Shown here: positions 53,480 to 63,614 of the stretch, one piece after another
Layout of the letters: each line of letters opens with the position of its first letter
How positions within the stretch are numbered: position 1 is the first letter of the stretch
NCBI RefSeq assembly: GCF_002531755.2
Contig: NZ_CP034998.1
Location: forward strand, 186,001 to 250,000
Source of the DNA: Rhizobium acidisoli
GTDB taxonomy: Bacteria; Pseudomonadota; Alphaproteobacteria; Rhizobiales; Rhizobiaceae
Length of the DNA stretch: 64,000 nt
Direction of reading: 5' to 3'
The notes under the pieces: generated by a model
What the model was told of the DNA's origin: nothing
The model's database searches: none
Seen by the model: the letters and a program-made list of their open reading frames with translations, nothing else
Translations under genes and position numbers: made by a program

Positions 53480-55540
53480 TTATCGCCACATGCCGCGCAT
53501 GCGGGCGCCGACATCGATGCGCACCTGCCGCGCCTGCGCTTGCGCCGCCGCCTCGGACTTCACCTGCGGCCAGCTACAGGCTTCGAAGAACTGCAGCAGC
53601 GTCGCCGGAATGAAGCGGCTGCGCGAGGCATAGACGTGCCGGTCGCCCTGCGCATTCTGCCCATAGGTGAAGAAGCGCTGCGGCACCACAAGGTCGAGAC
53701 CGTCGCGGGCGCGGGTCATCGCCACATAGAGCAGCCGGCGTTCCTCCTCGATTTCGGCGCTGGCGCCGACGGCAAGATCGCTCGGAATGCAGCCGTCGAC
53801 GACGTTCAGCATGAAGACCCTTGTCCATTCCTGGCCCTTGGCGGAATGGATTGTGGAAAGAATGAGGTAATCCTCGTCAAGCAGCGGCACGCCGGCCTGG
53901 TCGCTGGTCGCATCCGGCGGATCGAGGGTGAGTTCGGTGAGGAAACGCTCGCGCGAGGCATAACCACTGGCAATCTGCTCGAGCTGCAGCAGATCGGCCT
54001 GCCGCGTCGCCGCGTCCTCATGCAGCCGCTCCAGATGCGGCGCATACCATTGCCGCGCCAGCTCGATTTCCGCCGGCCAGCCGGCCTTGCCGGATTTCAT
54101 CTCCTGCAGCATGGCAACGAAACCAGTCCAGTCCTCGCCGGAGCGCGGCGGCGCCGGCATGGCGGCCAGCGCCGTGATCGGGCTCGCATCCTCGGCCATC
54201 AGGTCGAGCGCCTTCTGCGCCGTCGACGGCCCGACGCCCGGCAGGATCTGCATCAGCCGGAAGCCTGCCACCCGGTCGCGCGGGTTCTGTGCGAAGCGCA
54301 GCGCCGCCAGCATGTCCTTGACATGGGCGCTGTCGAGAAATTTCAGCCCGCCGAACTTGACGAAAGGAATGTTGCGCCGGGTCAGCTCGACCTCCAGCGG
54401 TCCACTGTGATGCGAGGCGCGGAACAGCACCGCCTGCTGCTTGAGCGTCAGGCCTTCCTCGCGATTGTCGAGCACCATGTCGGCGACATAACGCGCCTGG
54501 TCGGCCTCGTCGCGCACGGTGACCAGGCGCGGCCGCTCGGCAGATTGCCGCTCGGTCCACAGGTTCTTGGTGAAGCGCTCCGAGGCGAGATCGATGACGG
54601 CATTGGCCGCCGCCAGGATCGGCTGCGTCGAGCGGTAGTTGCGGTCGAGCGTGACGATATTGGCGGCCGGGCTGAAGGCGGCGGGAAAATCGAGAATATT
54701 GCGCACCGTCGCCGCACGGAAGGAATAGATCGACTGCGCATCGTCGCCGACGACCGTCAGCCCCTGGCCGCCGGGCTTCAGCGCCATCAGGATCGAGGCC
54801 TGCAGCCGGTTGGTGTCCTGATATTCGTCGACCAGCACATGGTCGAAGCGGCTGCCGATATCCTCGGCAATCACGCTTTCGCCGACCATCTGCGCCCAGT
54901 AGAGCAGCAGGTCGTCGTAATCGAGCACGTTCTGGCTCTGCTTCGCCTCGACATAACAGGCGAACAGCTCGCGCAGCTGTTTTTCCCAGGTCGCACACCA
55001 GGGAAAAGCGTCGCGCAGCACCTGGTCGAGCGCCGTCTCGGAATTCACCGCTCGGGAATAGATCGCAAGGCAGGTGCCCTTGGCCGGGAACCGGCTTTCC
55101 GTTTTGGAGAAGCCGAGATCGTGCCGGATGAGGTTGATCAGGTCGGCGCTGTCTTCGCGGTCGTGAATGGTGAAATCGGCATCGAGGCCGATCTGCTGCG
55201 CATAATCGCGCAACAGCCGCGCGCCGATGCCGTGGAAGGTGCCGGACCAGTTCAGCGCATCGGCCATCACACCGGCATTCGCACCCAGCACATCGCGGCA
55301 GATGCGCTCGACGCGCCGCGCCATCTCGGCGGCGGCCCGGCGCGAGAAGGTCATCAGCAGGATGCGGCGCGGATCGGCGCCCTTGACGATCAGATGGGCA
55401 ACCCGATGCGCCAGCGTATTGGTCTTGCCCGAACCGGCGCCGGCAATGACCAGCAGCGGCCCGGCAATATGGCTGCCGTCGGTGAGCGTGCCATGCTCGA
55501 CGGCCATGCGCTGCTGGGGATTGAGCTTTTCGAGATACAT
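53480..55540 (-). CDS. UvrD/Rep-like ATP-dependent helicase
   Basis: A 686-aa superfamily 1 helicase. Walker A GAGSGKT (34-40), DEYQDTN, QGLTVVGDDAQSIYSFRAA, LDRNYRSTQPIL and STIHSAKGQEWTRVF are all present, followed by YVAMTRARDGL. It lacks the C-terminal extension of UvrD proper and resembles the rhizobial stand-alone helicase group. Likely role in DNA repair or replication-fork processing. The last codons lie 11 bp from the convergent HIBCH-like gene. Confidence 0.93.
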   Translation of the reverse strand: MYLEKLNPQQRMAVEHGTLTDGSHIAGPLLVIAGAGSGKTNTLAHRVAHLIVKGADPRRILLMTFSRRAAAEMARRVERICRDVLGANAGVMADALNWSGTFHGIGARLLRDYAQQIGLDADFTIHDREDSADLINLIRHDLGFSKTESRFPAKGTCLAIYSRAVNSETALDQVLRDAFPWCATWEKQLRELFACYVEAKQSQNVLDYDDLLLYWAQMVGESVIAEDIGSRFDHVLVDEYQDTNRLQASILMALKPGGQGLTVVGDDAQSIYSFRAATVRNILDFPAAFSPAANIVTLDRNYRSTQPILAAANAVIDLASERFTKNLWTERQSAERPRLVTVRDEADQARYVADMVLDNREEGLTLKQQAVLFRASHHSGPLEVELTRRNIPFVKFGGLKFLDSAHVKDMLAALRFAQNPRDRVAGFRLMQILPGVGPSTAQKALDLMAEDASPITALAAMPAPPRSGEDWTGFVAMLQEMKSGKAGWPAEIELARQWYAPHLERLHEDAATRQADLLQLEQIASGYASRERFLTELTLDPPDATSDQAGVPLLDEDYLILSTIHSAKGQEWTRVFMLNVVDGCIPSDLAVGASAEIEEERRLLYVAMTRARDGLDLVVPQRFFTYGQNAQGDRHVYASRSRFIPATLLQFFEACSWPQVKSEAAAQAQARQVRIDVGARMRGMWR

Positions 55541-55644
55541 CCAGCCGTCCGGTCGGGCTCCCGCAGAATCACTGGGGAAGATTAGATGTTCCTTGAATGT
55601 TCGCGATTTCAGCCGCTGTCAAGCATTGAGGTGCCCGGGGGGCT

Positions 55645-55926
55645 TCAATCGGGGAAATCCGGTCCCACCACACGCCGCACCAGCTTCAGACTGCGATCCG
55701 GCTGAAGAATATAAGTCTCTTCCACGCGCTGACCGGTCCCGTCGTAGAACTGGTGGTGGACCGCGCTGCCGACCGGCGACTTGGTCAGCTTCGTCCGCGG
55801 CTGGCCGCCATAGGTGATGCTGCCGGGAATAGGGTCCAGCGCCGGGCTATCGGCGGAGGAGCAGCCGGCAAGCAAGGCCACGGCAAACAATGCCCCGGGG
55901 AATAAGGCGGGCAGCAGCACTTTCAT
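55645..55926 (-). CDS. Small lipoprotein of unknown function
   Basis: A 93-aa protein with a lipoprotein leader ending LFAVALLAGCSS (lipid Cys at about 21). The mature part is beta-like: GSITYGGQPRTKLTKSPVG, then VHHQFYDGTGQRVEETYIL. I do not recognise the family. The ATG at 55926 has AGGGA about 8 nt upstream (second ATG at 55935 possible). Confidence 0.8.
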   Translation of the reverse strand: MKVLLPALFPGALFAVALLAGCSSADSPALDPIPGSITYGGQPRTKLTKSPVGSAVHHQFYDGTGQRVEETYILQPDRSLKLVRRVVGPDFPD

Positions 55927-56100
55927 CGTCGTCATCCCTCTGTCGGCTCCAAGCCAGATATGGAAACCGCAGCGGCTTCCGCCAAGGGCAGGCCACACCG
56001 GGGCTTGCAGAAATCACGCTCGAATATCGCGCCGAGCCGGTCGCAACGAAAGCCCTGCTGCGGCGTTAACCGAGATCAACCAACCTTAGGAGACGCTGAC

Positions 56101-56361
56101 GTGATCGGGTTTCCCGGCTTCACCGACCATGACGAATCCGGCCGGCAGGGACACGGCGAGGCGGCGACGCGCGCTTCGGTCGAGAGCGCCCTTCATGCCG
56201 CCGTCGATCTCGACGCTGAGGAAATCACCGTCGACATGCTGGGCTCCTATGTCATCCTCGACGGTTTCGTGCACCGGCGCGGCGATGTCGAGCGGGCGAT
56301 CGCAATCGCCGAAAGCATCGTCGGTCAAGGTTATGTGCACTGTCGCCTGTTGCGGCGCTGA
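56101..56361 (+). CDS. BON-domain protein
   Basis: An 86-aa protein with a BON-like pattern, VESALHAAVDLDAEEITVDMLGSYVILDGFVHRRGDVERAIAIAESIVG (the block starts near residue 28). BON domains bind phospholipid or act as small scaffolds. No signal peptide is seen, unlike OsmY. The GTG at 56101 has AGGAG 8 nt upstream; no better ATG exists. Confidence 0.82.
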   Translation: MIGFPGFTDHDESGRQGHGEAATRASVESALHAAVDLDAEEITVDMLGSYVILDGFVHRRGDVERAIAIAESIVGQGYVHCRLLRR

Positions 56362-56419
56362 GGGAACCAAGTGCCCTTCCGCGGGTTGAAATGCCGGATC
56401 GAAACGCTGGAGACCCCTC

Positions 56420-56680
56420 ATGCAGTCGCTTCCTCGCCTCTGGGCACTCACCCTGATATCGGCCGGCGTCTTTGCCGGTTCCGCCTATGCCTCGCTGGAA
56501 ACCGGCACGAATTATTCCGCACTGCCGAAGGACCAGGTCGCCCTCAACGAATATACCGGCGCCGTCGCCTGCACGCCGGCAGAACCGCAGTATCTCCCCT
56601 CCTTCATCCGCGCGGGCGATGGCACGATCATCGGTGTCGGTTATATCGAGGTGGAGAGTGAGGGCGGCGCGGACTGCTGA
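56420..56680 (+). CDS. Small secreted hypothetical protein
   Basis: An 86-aa product with a signal peptide (about 1-24, LISAGVFAGSAYAS). The mature part (about 60 aa) has two cysteines (ACTPAEPQYL and a C-terminal GGADC) and motifs SFIRAGDGTIIGVGYIEV. I do not recognise it. It may be periplasmic. It is not clearly in an operon with the BON gene, 58 bp before it. Confidence 0.7.
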   Translation: MQSLPRLWALTLISAGVFAGSAYASLETGTNYSALPKDQVALNEYTGAVACTPAEPQYLPSFIRAGDGTIIGVGYIEVESEGGADC

Positions 56681-56948
56681 AATAGTCCTGCTCGAACGAG
56701 GCTCGCCTGCGTTCCCGCAGAGGTGACGAGCCTCTGACCATCATCATGATGGCTGGGCGTCTTTTATGAATAGACCTGCCCCATTCACAACGCCCATTGC
56801 ACCAAAACCCGCCACAAGTTCGATGCAGGGTTAAGTAAATTAAAGCATTGCACCGTTCCGGCACGCTCCGTTTACGGAAATGCCGGCCGAAATACCAGTT
56901 CAACGTGGCTGAGCGTGCTTCCGCGTCCTGTCGAACGCTTGGGCGCTC

Positions 56949-57191
56949 TTAATGCAACTTCAGCTTCGCCTCTTCGGCCGCAGCCAGGAACTCGGCTCGC
57001 GCCTCTTCCACGCTCTTGCGCCCGTCAAGCGCTGCCCGGCAGGTGCTGCGCGCCTTGATATAACGCAGCCCGCGCGAGTTCGGCCAGAAATCCGCCAGGC
57101 ATTTCAGCGCATCGAACGGCCCGCTGACCGTTCGCGCGTCGGCATCTTCGAAACCGACCTTGACCGGGCTGTCCCATTTTTCAGTTGCCAT
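56949..57191 (-). CDS. DUF982-family protein
   Basis: An 80-aa protein characteristic of rhizobia: WDSPVKVGFEDADARTVSGP, then FDALKCLADFWPNSRGLRY and the C-terminal helix KSVEEARAEFLAAAEEAKLKLH. Function unknown; multiple copies are common in Rhizobium genomes. The ATG at 57191 has GGAGGAGC 4-8 nt upstream. Confidence 0.85.
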   Translation of the reverse strand: MATEKWDSPVKVGFEDADARTVSGPFDALKCLADFWPNSRGLRYIKARSTCRAALDGRKSVEEARAEFLAAAEEAKLKLH

Positions 57192-57355
57192 CAATGCTCC
57201 TCCACGATTGTCGACAGAAACAAAGGGTGCAGCGCCTCCCTATTCCTCCGTGGAGACGCCGCTATGATAGCATTCTAGCGTGATTTTCACGGCCAACAAT
57301 GGTGAATCGTTTGTTGCCGGTGAGGCGAAATGTCAGCGTGTGTGAGAGGGGTTCG

Positions 57356-57382
57356 CCGGCATGCAGGCCGGGATGTTTTTTT
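57356..57382 (+). terminator. Terminator-like hairpin with T-run
   Basis: CCGGC and GCCGG pair around ATGCAG, then seven T residues begin 4 nt later. No plus-strand gene stops just upstream, so its use is unclear; it may instead insulate the following secreted-protein gene. Confidence 0.4.
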
Positions 57383-57449
57383 AGATAGTCGCAGATAAGT
57401 TGTATGGCGCTTGCGCGCTGCTACCGCTACCCAGCTAAGGGGCTCCGAC

Positions 57450-57842
57450 ATGGGTTTAGATCGAAAATTGATCCAGGCTGCTTTTCTCTGCGGGGGGCTG
57501 GCAATGCCGGCCTTTGCCGGCGGCGCAGAGATATCAGATGAAGACGCTTTGCTCGCGCGTATTTCTACTGAGATTATCCCTAGGATCCAACTGGAATACG
57601 TGCAGACCGCCATCGGCCAGTTTACGGCCGCGATGGATATCGCCGCCTTTCGCGCACGACTGATATTAGACGAGGCATTACAGCAATGGTACGTCGAAGG
57701 TATATATGATGGAGTTCCTACGAGGGTAACCGCCGACCTGCTTGAACGGTGGGCGTTGTCGCCATCCATGCCCTATTATCTCGAAGCAATCGACATTCCC
57801 GATTGCGCTCATGGCAGCGTGCTGCTTCCCAATTGTCGTTAG
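57450..57842 (+). CDS. Secreted hypothetical protein of lower GC
   Basis: A 130-aa product with a signal peptide (about 1-24, GGLAMPAFAGG). The rest is helical and shows no family that I recognise (LLARISTEIIPRIQLEYVQTAIG). Its codons are AT-richer than those of the neighbours (TTA, ATA, TAT and AGG appear). It lies 50 bp from the 3' end of a tRNA gene. Both features hint at acquired DNA. The ATG at 57450 has AAGGGGC 8 nt upstream. Confidence 0.7.
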   Translation: MGLDRKLIQAAFLCGGLAMPAFAGGAEISDEDALLARISTEIIPRIQLEYVQTAIGQFTAAMDIAAFRARLILDEALQQWYVEGIYDGVPTRVTADLLERWALSPSMPYYLEAIDIPDCAHGSVLLPNCR

Positions 57843-57891
57843 CCCTCGTCGAGCACGTGCGAGGAGATATCCGATATCTGAGAAAGAAAAC

Positions 57892-57966
57892 TGGTGCTGC
57901 CGAGTGGGATTGAACCACCGACCTCACCCTTACCAAGGGTGTGCTCTACCACTGAGCTACGGCAGC
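57892..57966 (-). tRNA. tRNA-Thr (anticodon GGT), CCA encoded
   Basis: The minus strand folds as a cloverleaf: acceptor GCTGCCG (57966-57960) with CGGCAGC, discriminator A and CCA encoded at 57892-57894; D arm GCTC-AGTGGTA-GAGC; anticodon arm CACCC-TTGGTAA-GGGTG, anticodon GGT; T loop GTTCAATCC. Length 75 nt with CCA. A perfect 15-bp palindrome AGATATCCGATATCT lies just beyond the 3' end (57865-57879). Confidence 0.95.
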
Positions 57967-58122
57967 AGGACCAGGACCCGTGCGAGCCGGGTGGCTCAAA
58001 TCGCGGGAACGGGGCGGCTATTGCCACAGCTTGGCGGCAAGCGCAAGCAGCAAATTCCAACTTCGCGTGGATTGGGACGCAAGGGCCTTTTGGATCGGCG
58101 CGAATTCGGCTAATCCTGTCAC

Positions 58123-58317
58123 ATGAACGACAAGACCGAAACCGGCCAGCAGAGCCGCAAACAGGCGATCGAGGCCCAGGCGAAACTGCGCCGCGAGCGC
58201 GCCGCCGAAAAACTCAGAGAAAATCTTTCGAAACGCAAACAGCAGGTGCGCGCCCGCCGCTCGGGCCAAGCCGACGAAACAAATGGACTGCCTGCCGCAA
58301 AAATGGACGAATCGTAA
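58123..58317 (+). CDS. Small basic conserved hypothetical protein
   Basis: A 64-aa highly charged protein (many Arg, Lys, Glu): NDKTETGQQSRKQAIEAQAK and ERAAEKLRENLSKRKQQVRARR. Likely a single long helix. It lies about 100 bp upstream of murA on the same strand; an equivalent small gene near murA is my recollection for related rhizobia. Function unknown. Confidence 0.72.
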   Translation: MNDKTETGQQSRKQAIEAQAKLRRERAAEKLRENLSKRKQQVRARRSGQADETNGLPAAKMDES

Positions 58318-58423
58318 TGTTCCGTCCGCGGTCAATTGAAGCGTCGCGAAAAATCCCTTAAACACCCCACTCCCTATTCCAAGGCAGTATTTCAGGAAAG
58401 GCGGGCGCGGCCCGTAAGCGCAC

Positions 58424-59716
58424 ATGGATCGTATCAGAATCGTCGGCGGTAATGAGCTGAATGGCATCATTCCGATTTCCGGCGCCAAGAATGCCGCATT
58501 GCCGCTGATGATTGCCTCGCTTCTGACCAGCGATACGCTGACGCTGGAAAACGTGCCGCATCTGGCCGATGTCGAACTCTTGATGCGCATCCTCGGCAAT
58601 CATGGCGTCGACGTTGCGGTCAACGGCCGCCGTGAGCGCCAGGAAGATTCCTATTCGCGCACGATCCATTTCACCTGCCGCACCATCGTCGATACCACCG
58701 CTTCCTATGAGCTGGTCTCGAAGATGCGCGCCTCTTTCTGGGTCATCGGGCCGCTCCTGGCGCGCGAAGGCCATTGCCGGGTGTCGCTGCCGGGCGGCTG
58801 CGCCATCGGCACGCGCCCCGTCGATCTCTTCATCGAGGGCCTGACGGCGCTCGGCGCCACCATGGAGATCGATGCCGGTTATATCAACGCCAAGGCGCCG
58901 AATGGCGGCCTGATCGGCGCGCGCTACACCTTCCCGAAGGTCTCCGTCGGCGCCACCCATGTGGTGATGATGGCGGCAACGCTTGCCCGCGGCACGACCG
59001 TCATCGGCAATGCCGCCCGCGAGCCTGAAGTCGTCGACCTCGCCAACTGCCTGAACGCCATGGGCGCCAAGATCTCCGGCGCCGGCACCGCGACGATCAC
59101 CATCGAAGGCGTCACCTCGCTTTCCGGCGCCCGCCACCGCGTCCTGCCGGATCGTATCGAGACCGGCACCTATGCCATGGCGGTTGCCATGGCCGGCGGC
59201 GACGTCGTGCTCGAAAATACCGATGTGGCGCTGCTCGACACCGCATTGGAAACGCTGCGCCGCGCCGGTGCGGACATCTCCGCGACCAACAACGGCATGC
59301 GCGTCAAGCGCAATGGCGCCGGCATCAAGCCGGTCGATATCGTCACCGATCCCTTCCCGGGTTTCCCCACGGATCTGCAGGCGCAGTTCATGGCGCTGAT
59401 GACCCGCTCTTCCGGCATCTCGCACGTGACCGAGACCATCTTCGAAAACCGCTTCATGCATGTGCAGGAACTGGCCCGCCTCGGCGCCAGGATCACGCTA
59501 TCCGGCCAGACGGCGAAGATCGAGGGTGTCCAGCGGCTGCGCGGCGCCCCCGTCATGGCGACCGATCTGCGCGCTTCCGTCTCGCTCGTCATCGCCGGCC
59601 TGGCCGCCGAGGGCGAAACCACGGTCTCCCGCGTCTATCACCTCGACCGCGGTTTCGAGCGGCTCGAGGAGAAGCTGACCCGCTGCGGCGCCGTCGTCGA
59701 GCGCATCAGCGAGTAA
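58424..59716 (+). CDS. murA: UDP-N-acetylglucosamine 1-carboxyvinyltransferase
   Basis: A 430-aa cytoplasmic enzyme that adds enolpyruvate to UDP-GlcNAc, the first committed peptidoglycan step. Lys22 in [12 protein letters not shown] binds substrate. The catalytic Cys is at about 126 in [14 protein letters not shown], so the protein should be fosfomycin-sensitive. Also present: [15 protein letters not shown]. Length is normal. It starts the housekeeping run that ends at yacG. Confidence 0.97.
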   Translation: MDRIRIVGGNELNGIIPISGAKNAALPLMIASLLTSDTLTLENVPHLADVELLMRILGNHGVDVAVNGRRERQEDSYSRTIHFTCRTIVDTTASYELVSKMRASFWVIGPLLAREGHCRVSLPGGCAIGTRPVDLFIEGLTALGATMEIDAGYINAKAPNGGLIGARYTFPKVSVGATHVVMMAATLARGTTVIGNAAREPEVVDLANCLNAMGAKISGAGTATITIEGVTSLSGARHRVLPDRIETGTYAMAVAMAGGDVVLENTDVALLDTALETLRRAGADISATNNGMRVKRNGAGIKPVDIVTDPFPGFPTDLQAQFMALMTRSSGISHVTETIFENRFMHVQELARLGARITLSGQTAKIEGVQRLRGAPVMATDLRASVSLVIAGLAAEGETTVSRVYHLDRGFERLEEKLTRCGAVVERISE

Positions 59717-59809
59717 GCCGTTCATCCCGGTTGCGTATTTGGCCGCAGCATCTTATTTCCCTTGTCTGACGCATCGCCATTTCGGCGGTGCCTGCTGGGA
59801 TGAAGCCGA

Positions 59810-60241
59810 ATGACCGAACTGAAGCTTGTAGCGCTCGATGACGAGGATCTTGCGATCATCTCCGCGCATATGCAGGACAGCGTCTTCAAGGTCGGCGATA
59901 TCGACTGGTCGCCGCGCGACGCGCAGTTCGCCCTTGCCGTCAATCGTTTCGTCTGGGAAGGTGCCGAGCGCAAGCGTAGAGGCTTCGAGCGCCGCCGGGC
60001 CGCCCTGGTGTTCAAGCGGGTGCTCGCCGTGCGGTCGCTCGGCATCGACCGCGGCAAACGGGACGAGGTGCTGTCGCTGCTGGCGCTGCGTTTCGAGCAG
60101 AAGGGCGAGGGACCGGAGGGTACGATTGAGCTGTCGCTGTCCGGCACCGCCTCGATTGCGCTCGATGTCGAATGTATCGAAGTGCAGCTCGCCGATATCG
60201 GCGGCGCCTGGGAGGCCTCCTCCAAGCCTCGCCACCTCTGA
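59810..60241 (+). CDS. DUF2948 family protein
   Basis: A 143-aa soluble protein that begins TELKLVALDDEDLAIISAHMQDSVFKVGDI, contains RFVWE and RRRAALVFKRVLAV, and ends DVECIEVQLADIGGAW. It matches the alphaproteobacterial DUF2948 family, encoded between murA and hisD. Function unknown. It precedes hisD by 58 bp on the same strand. Confidence 0.9.
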   Translation: MTELKLVALDDEDLAIISAHMQDSVFKVGDIDWSPRDAQFALAVNRFVWEGAERKRRGFERRRAALVFKRVLAVRSLGIDRGKRDEVLSLLALRFEQKGEGPEGTIELSLSGTASIALDVECIEVQLADIGGAWEASSKPRHL

Positions 60242-60299
60242 CGTCTCTGACGCTTGAGGTTTGAACATCGCAGTTTCGAGTTGAGAAGGAATATCGGCC

Positions 60300-61598
60300 T
60301 TGGCAATCTGGCTGGATCAGGCATCGGAAGGTTTCGAGCAGCGTTTTGCCGCCTTTCTGACGACGAAGCGTGAAGTCTCCGAGGATGTGAACGTCGTCGT
60401 TCGCGCCATCATCGATGACATCAGGGCCCGCGGCGATGTGGCGCTTGCCGAATATTCGCTGAAGTTCGACGGCATCGATTTCGCCACCGTGCCAATGCGG
60501 GTCACGCCGGAAGAGTTCGACGCGGCGATCGAGGCCGTGCCTCCGGAAGTGCTGGGTGCGCTGAAGCTCGCGGCACTGCGCATCGAATCTCATCATCGCC
60601 GGCAGCTGCCGAAGGACGATATTTACGAAGACGATCTCGGCGTCGGTCTCGGCTCGCGCTGGACGGCGCTCGAGGCGGTCGGCCTCTATGTTCCGGGCGG
60701 CACTGCGAGTTATCCGAGCTCGGTGCTGATGAATGCCGTGCCGGCCAAGGTCGCCGGCGTCGATCGCATCGTCATCGCCGTTCCCGCCACCGGTGGTGCC
60801 GTCAACCCGGCGGTGCTTGCCGCCGCCAAGCTTGTCGGTGTGACCGAGGTTTATCGTGTCGGCGGCGCCCAGGCGATCGCGGCTCTTGCCTATGGCACCG
60901 AGACGATCGCCCCGGTTGCCAAGATCACCGGTCCCGGCAATGCCTATGTTGCTGCTGCCAAGCGCCATGTCTTCGGCACTGTCGGCATCGATATGATCGC
61001 CGGCCCTTCCGAAGTGCTCGTCATTGCCGACAAGGACAACAATCCCGATTGGATCGCCGCCGATCTGCTGGCGCAGGCCGAGCACGATGCCAGCGCCCAG
61101 GCAATCCTGATCACCGATAATGCCGAATTCGGCAAGGCCGTGGAGCAGGCGGTCGAGCGCCAGCTAAAGACGCTGAACCGCGCCGAGACCGCCGCGGCAA
61201 GCTGGCGCGATTTCGGCGCGGTCATTCTCGTTGCCGATCTGAAGCAGGCCATTCCGCTTGCCAACCGCATCGCCGCCGAGCATCTGGAGCTTGCCGTCGC
61301 CGATCCGGATCGGCTGCTCGACGGCATCCGCAATGCCGGCGCGATCTTCATCGGCGCCCATACGCCCGAGGTGATCGGCGATTATGTCGGCGGTTCCAAC
61401 CATGTGCTGCCGACGGCGCGCTCGGCGCGTTTCTCGTCCGGCCTTTCGGTGCTCGATTTCGTCAAGCGCACCTCGATCCTGCGGCTCGGCCCGCAGCAAT
61501 TGCGCACCCTCGGCCCGGCGGCGATTGCGCTGGCCGTCTCCGAAGGCCTCGATGCTCATGCGCGATCGGTTGCGATCCGCCTCAACCTCGAAAGGTGA
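60300..61598 (+). CDS. hisD: Histidinol dehydrogenase
   Basis: A 432-aa zinc enzyme that oxidises L-histidinol to histidine in two NAD-dependent steps. Visible motifs: [85 protein letters not shown] (Gln/His zinc ligands) and AEHLEL. The start is a TTG at 60300 with AAGGA about 9 nt upstream, unusual but with no better ATG. Other his genes are elsewhere. Confidence 0.95.
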   Translation: MAIWLDQASEGFEQRFAAFLTTKREVSEDVNVVVRAIIDDIRARGDVALAEYSLKFDGIDFATVPMRVTPEEFDAAIEAVPPEVLGALKLAALRIESHHRRQLPKDDIYEDDLGVGLGSRWTALEAVGLYVPGGTASYPSSVLMNAVPAKVAGVDRIVIAVPATGGAVNPAVLAAAKLVGVTEVYRVGGAQAIAALAYGTETIAPVAKITGPGNAYVAAAKRHVFGTVGIDMIAGPSEVLVIADKDNNPDWIAADLLAQAEHDASAQAILITDNAEFGKAVEQAVERQLKTLNRAETAAASWRDFGAVILVADLKQAIPLANRIAAEHLELAVADPDRLLDGIRNAGAIFIGAHTPEVIGDYVGGSNHVLPTARSARFSSGLSVLDFVKRTSILRLGPQQLRTLGPAAIALAVSEGLDAHARSVAIRLNLER

Positions 61599-61602
61599 GG
61601 GG

Positions 61603-62076
61603 ATGGCGGCGGGCGATTTCCGGCTTTGCGACGTCGTCCTCGACGATACGATCGGCCGTTCGACGCCCGATGTCGAGCATGAACGCGCCGTCGCCATTTT
61701 CGACCTGATCGAGGAGAACAGTTTTGCGCCGATCGGCCATGCCGGCGGGCCTTACCGGCTGAACATCTCGCTGGTCGATTCCAAGCTGGTCTTTGCCATC
61801 AGGACGGAGGAAGGCATCGACGTCGCCACCCATATCCTGTCGCTCACCCCCTTCCGGCGGATCGTCAAGGATTACTTCATGATCTGCGAGAGCTATTACG
61901 AAGCGATCCGTTCGGCCACACCGAGCCGCATCGAGGCGATCGACATGGGCCGGCGCGGCATCCACAATGAAGGTTCGCAGACGCTGAAGGACAGGCTGAC
62001 CGGCAAGATAGAGGTCGATTTCGACACCGCCCGGCGGCTGTTCACTCTGGTCTGCGTGCTCTACTGGCGCGGGTGA
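61603..62076 (+). CDS. UPF0262 family protein
   Basis: A 157-aa protein of the alphaproteobacterial UPF0262 family: [22 protein letters not shown], then [17 protein letters not shown] and [20 protein letters not shown]. Function unknown. It starts 4 bp after hisD (ATG at 61603, with GGTGAGG upstream) and its stop overlaps the GTG start of the phosphatase gene (GTGA). It belongs to the hisD operon. Confidence 0.93.
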   Translation: MAAGDFRLCDVVLDDTIGRSTPDVEHERAVAIFDLIEENSFAPIGHAGGPYRLNISLVDSKLVFAIRTEEGIDVATHILSLTPFRRIVKDYFMICESYYEAIRSATPSRIEAIDMGRRGIHNEGSQTLKDRLTGKIEVDFDTARRLFTLVCVLYWRG

Positions 62077-62558
62077 CGGCCATGGATCTCGGCGCCGACA
62101 TCGAGGAGGGAAAGCGGCCGGGCGCCATCCTCTTCATGTGCGGAATGAATGCCATCCGCTCGCCGATGGCCGAAGCGATCGCCCGCAGCATGCTGCCGTC
62201 CAATACCTATATCAGGTCGGCCGGCGTGCGCGCCGGCGAGCGCGATCCTTTCGTCGATGTCGTGCTCGACGAGATCGGGCTGTCGCTCGGGCGCCACCTG
62301 CCGCAGACGCTGGAAGAGCTCGAGGACGATTATTTCGATCTGATCATCACCCTGTCGCCGCAGGCCCACCATGCCGCCCTCGAGCTGACGCGGTCGAATG
62401 CGATCGATGTGGTCTACTGGCCGACCATGGATCCGACGGTTGTCAGCGGCACGCGCGAGCAGATTCTGGAGAGCTACCGCGAGGTCCGCGATTACCTCAC
62501 GGGCCTCATCGAAAGCCGGCTAGTCAAACGAAATGGCATTGCCGCGCAATCGGCTTGA
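62073..62558 (+). CDS. Low-molecular-weight protein-tyrosine phosphatase-like protein
   Basis: A 161-aa protein of the LMW-PTP/arsenate reductase fold. The P-loop Cys-x5-Arg is intact ([15 protein letters not shown]) and an Asp-Pro acid appears late (WPTMDPTV). It may dephosphorylate proteins or other phosphates; a role in arsenate reduction is less likely. The GTG at 62073 overlaps the UPF0262 stop; ATG 62082 is the alternative. Third gene of the hisD operon. Confidence 0.9.
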   Translation: MTAMDLGADIEEGKRPGAILFMCGMNAIRSPMAEAIARSMLPSNTYIRSAGVRAGERDPFVDVVLDEIGLSLGRHLPQTLEELEDDYFDLIITLSPQAHHAALELTRSNAIDVVYWPTMDPTVVSGTREQILESYREVRDYLTGLIESRLVKRNGIAAQSA

Positions 62559-62681
62559 AAACAAATGACGGAAAGGCCGTTCAACAAGGTTCACAAACCT
62601 GCGTTGATTGTGTAGTTTCCGCCCAAATTTTAAAGGCGCGCGCTGCGCTGCCTATTCAACCCACAGGAAGAAAACACTTAT

Positions 62682-62900
62682 ATGCCGAAAGAAGAAGTCC
62701 TCGAATTCCCGGGTATCGTCACCGAACTTCTGCCGAATGCGACGTTCCGCGTGAAGCTCGAAAACGAACACGAGATCATCGCCCACACCGCGGGCCGCAT
62801 GCGCAAGAACCGTATCCGCGTTCTCGCCGGCGACAAGGTGCTCGTGGAAATGACGCCCTACGATCTGACCAAGGGCCGCATCACCTACCGTTTCAAGTAA
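62682..62900 (+). CDS. infA: Translation initiation factor IF-1
   Basis: A 72-aa OB-fold protein that binds the ribosomal A site during initiation. The sequence [19 protein letters not shown], followed by [20 protein letters not shown], is canonical and length is exact. CACAGGAAGAAAAC lies 6-8 nt before the ATG. It is separated by 123 bp from the phosphatase gene and probably has its own promoter. Confidence 0.98.
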   Translation: MPKEEVLEFPGIVTELLPNATFRVKLENEHEIIAHTAGRMRKNRIRVLAGDKVLVEMTPYDLTKGRITYRFK

Positions 62901-62955
62901 GCTTGCCCAAGGTTCTGCAGGGGTTGTTCTCCCGTCTGTCGATGGTCGAGGTTCC

Positions 62956-63576
62956 ATGGCGCTGAAATACAAGCTCATTCTCGCCTCGGGCTCGCCCCGT
63001 CGCGTCGACCTGCTCAACCAGGCAGGCATCGAGCCTTCGCGCCTGATGCCGATGGATATCGACGAGACGCCGAAGAAGTCGGAGCACCCGCGTTCGCTGG
63101 CCCGCAGGCTTTCGGCCGAGAAGGCGGAAGCCGCACTTGCCGCCATCAAGAGCGATATCACCTGGAAGGGCAGCTATATCCTCTCGGCCGATACGGTGGT
63201 CGCCGTCGGCCGGCGCATTCTCGGCAAGGCGGAATTCGCCGATGAGGCATTGAGCTCGCTGCATCTGTTGTCGGGACGCAACCATCTCGTCTATACCGGC
63301 GTTTGCCTGGTGACGCCGGATCGCAAGATCCGCCAGAAGATCGTCGAGACCAAGGTGCGCTTCAAGCGCCTCTCCGGCTTCGAGATCGAAAACTACCTGG
63401 CCTCCGGCCAGTGGCGCGGCAAGGCGGGCGCCTATGGCATTCAGGGACTTGCGGGCACCTTCGTGCAGAAGATGGTCGGCTCCTACTCCAATGTCGTCGG
63501 CCTGCCGCTTTATGAAACCATTGTGCTTTTGACCGGCGAAGGCTTCGACGTGTATAGCCGGTGGCCCGAGGGCTGA
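62956..63576 (+). CDS. maf: Maf-family nucleotide pyrophosphatase
   Basis: A 206-aa enzyme that hydrolyses non-canonical or excess NTPs (dTTP/UTP type) and was first named for septum inhibition. Motifs: [55 protein letters not shown] and [14 protein letters not shown]. It follows infA by 55 bp and precedes yacG by 38 bp on the same strand. Confidence 0.93.
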   Translation: MALKYKLILASGSPRRVDLLNQAGIEPSRLMPMDIDETPKKSEHPRSLARRLSAEKAEAALAAIKSDITWKGSYILSADTVVAVGRRILGKAEFADEALSSLHLLSGRNHLVYTGVCLVTPDRKIRQKIVETKVRFKRLSGFEIENYLASGQWRGKAGAYGIQGLAGTFVQKMVGSYSNVVGLPLYETIVLLTGEGFDVYSRWPEG

Positions 63577-63614
63577 AGCCCGAAGGCCGACTCCTGAACT
63601 AGGACGGACCGATC

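Noticed and set aside
57301..57390. A 29-codon frame ahead of the T-run hairpin, as a possible leader peptide
   Set aside because: No run of regulatory codons, no ribosome site and no biosynthetic gene downstream.
57892..57966. tRNA-Thr as a proven integration site of a genomic island
   Set aside because: No integrase, no direct repeat of the tRNA 3' end and only one unusual gene nearby. Kept as a low-weight observation only.
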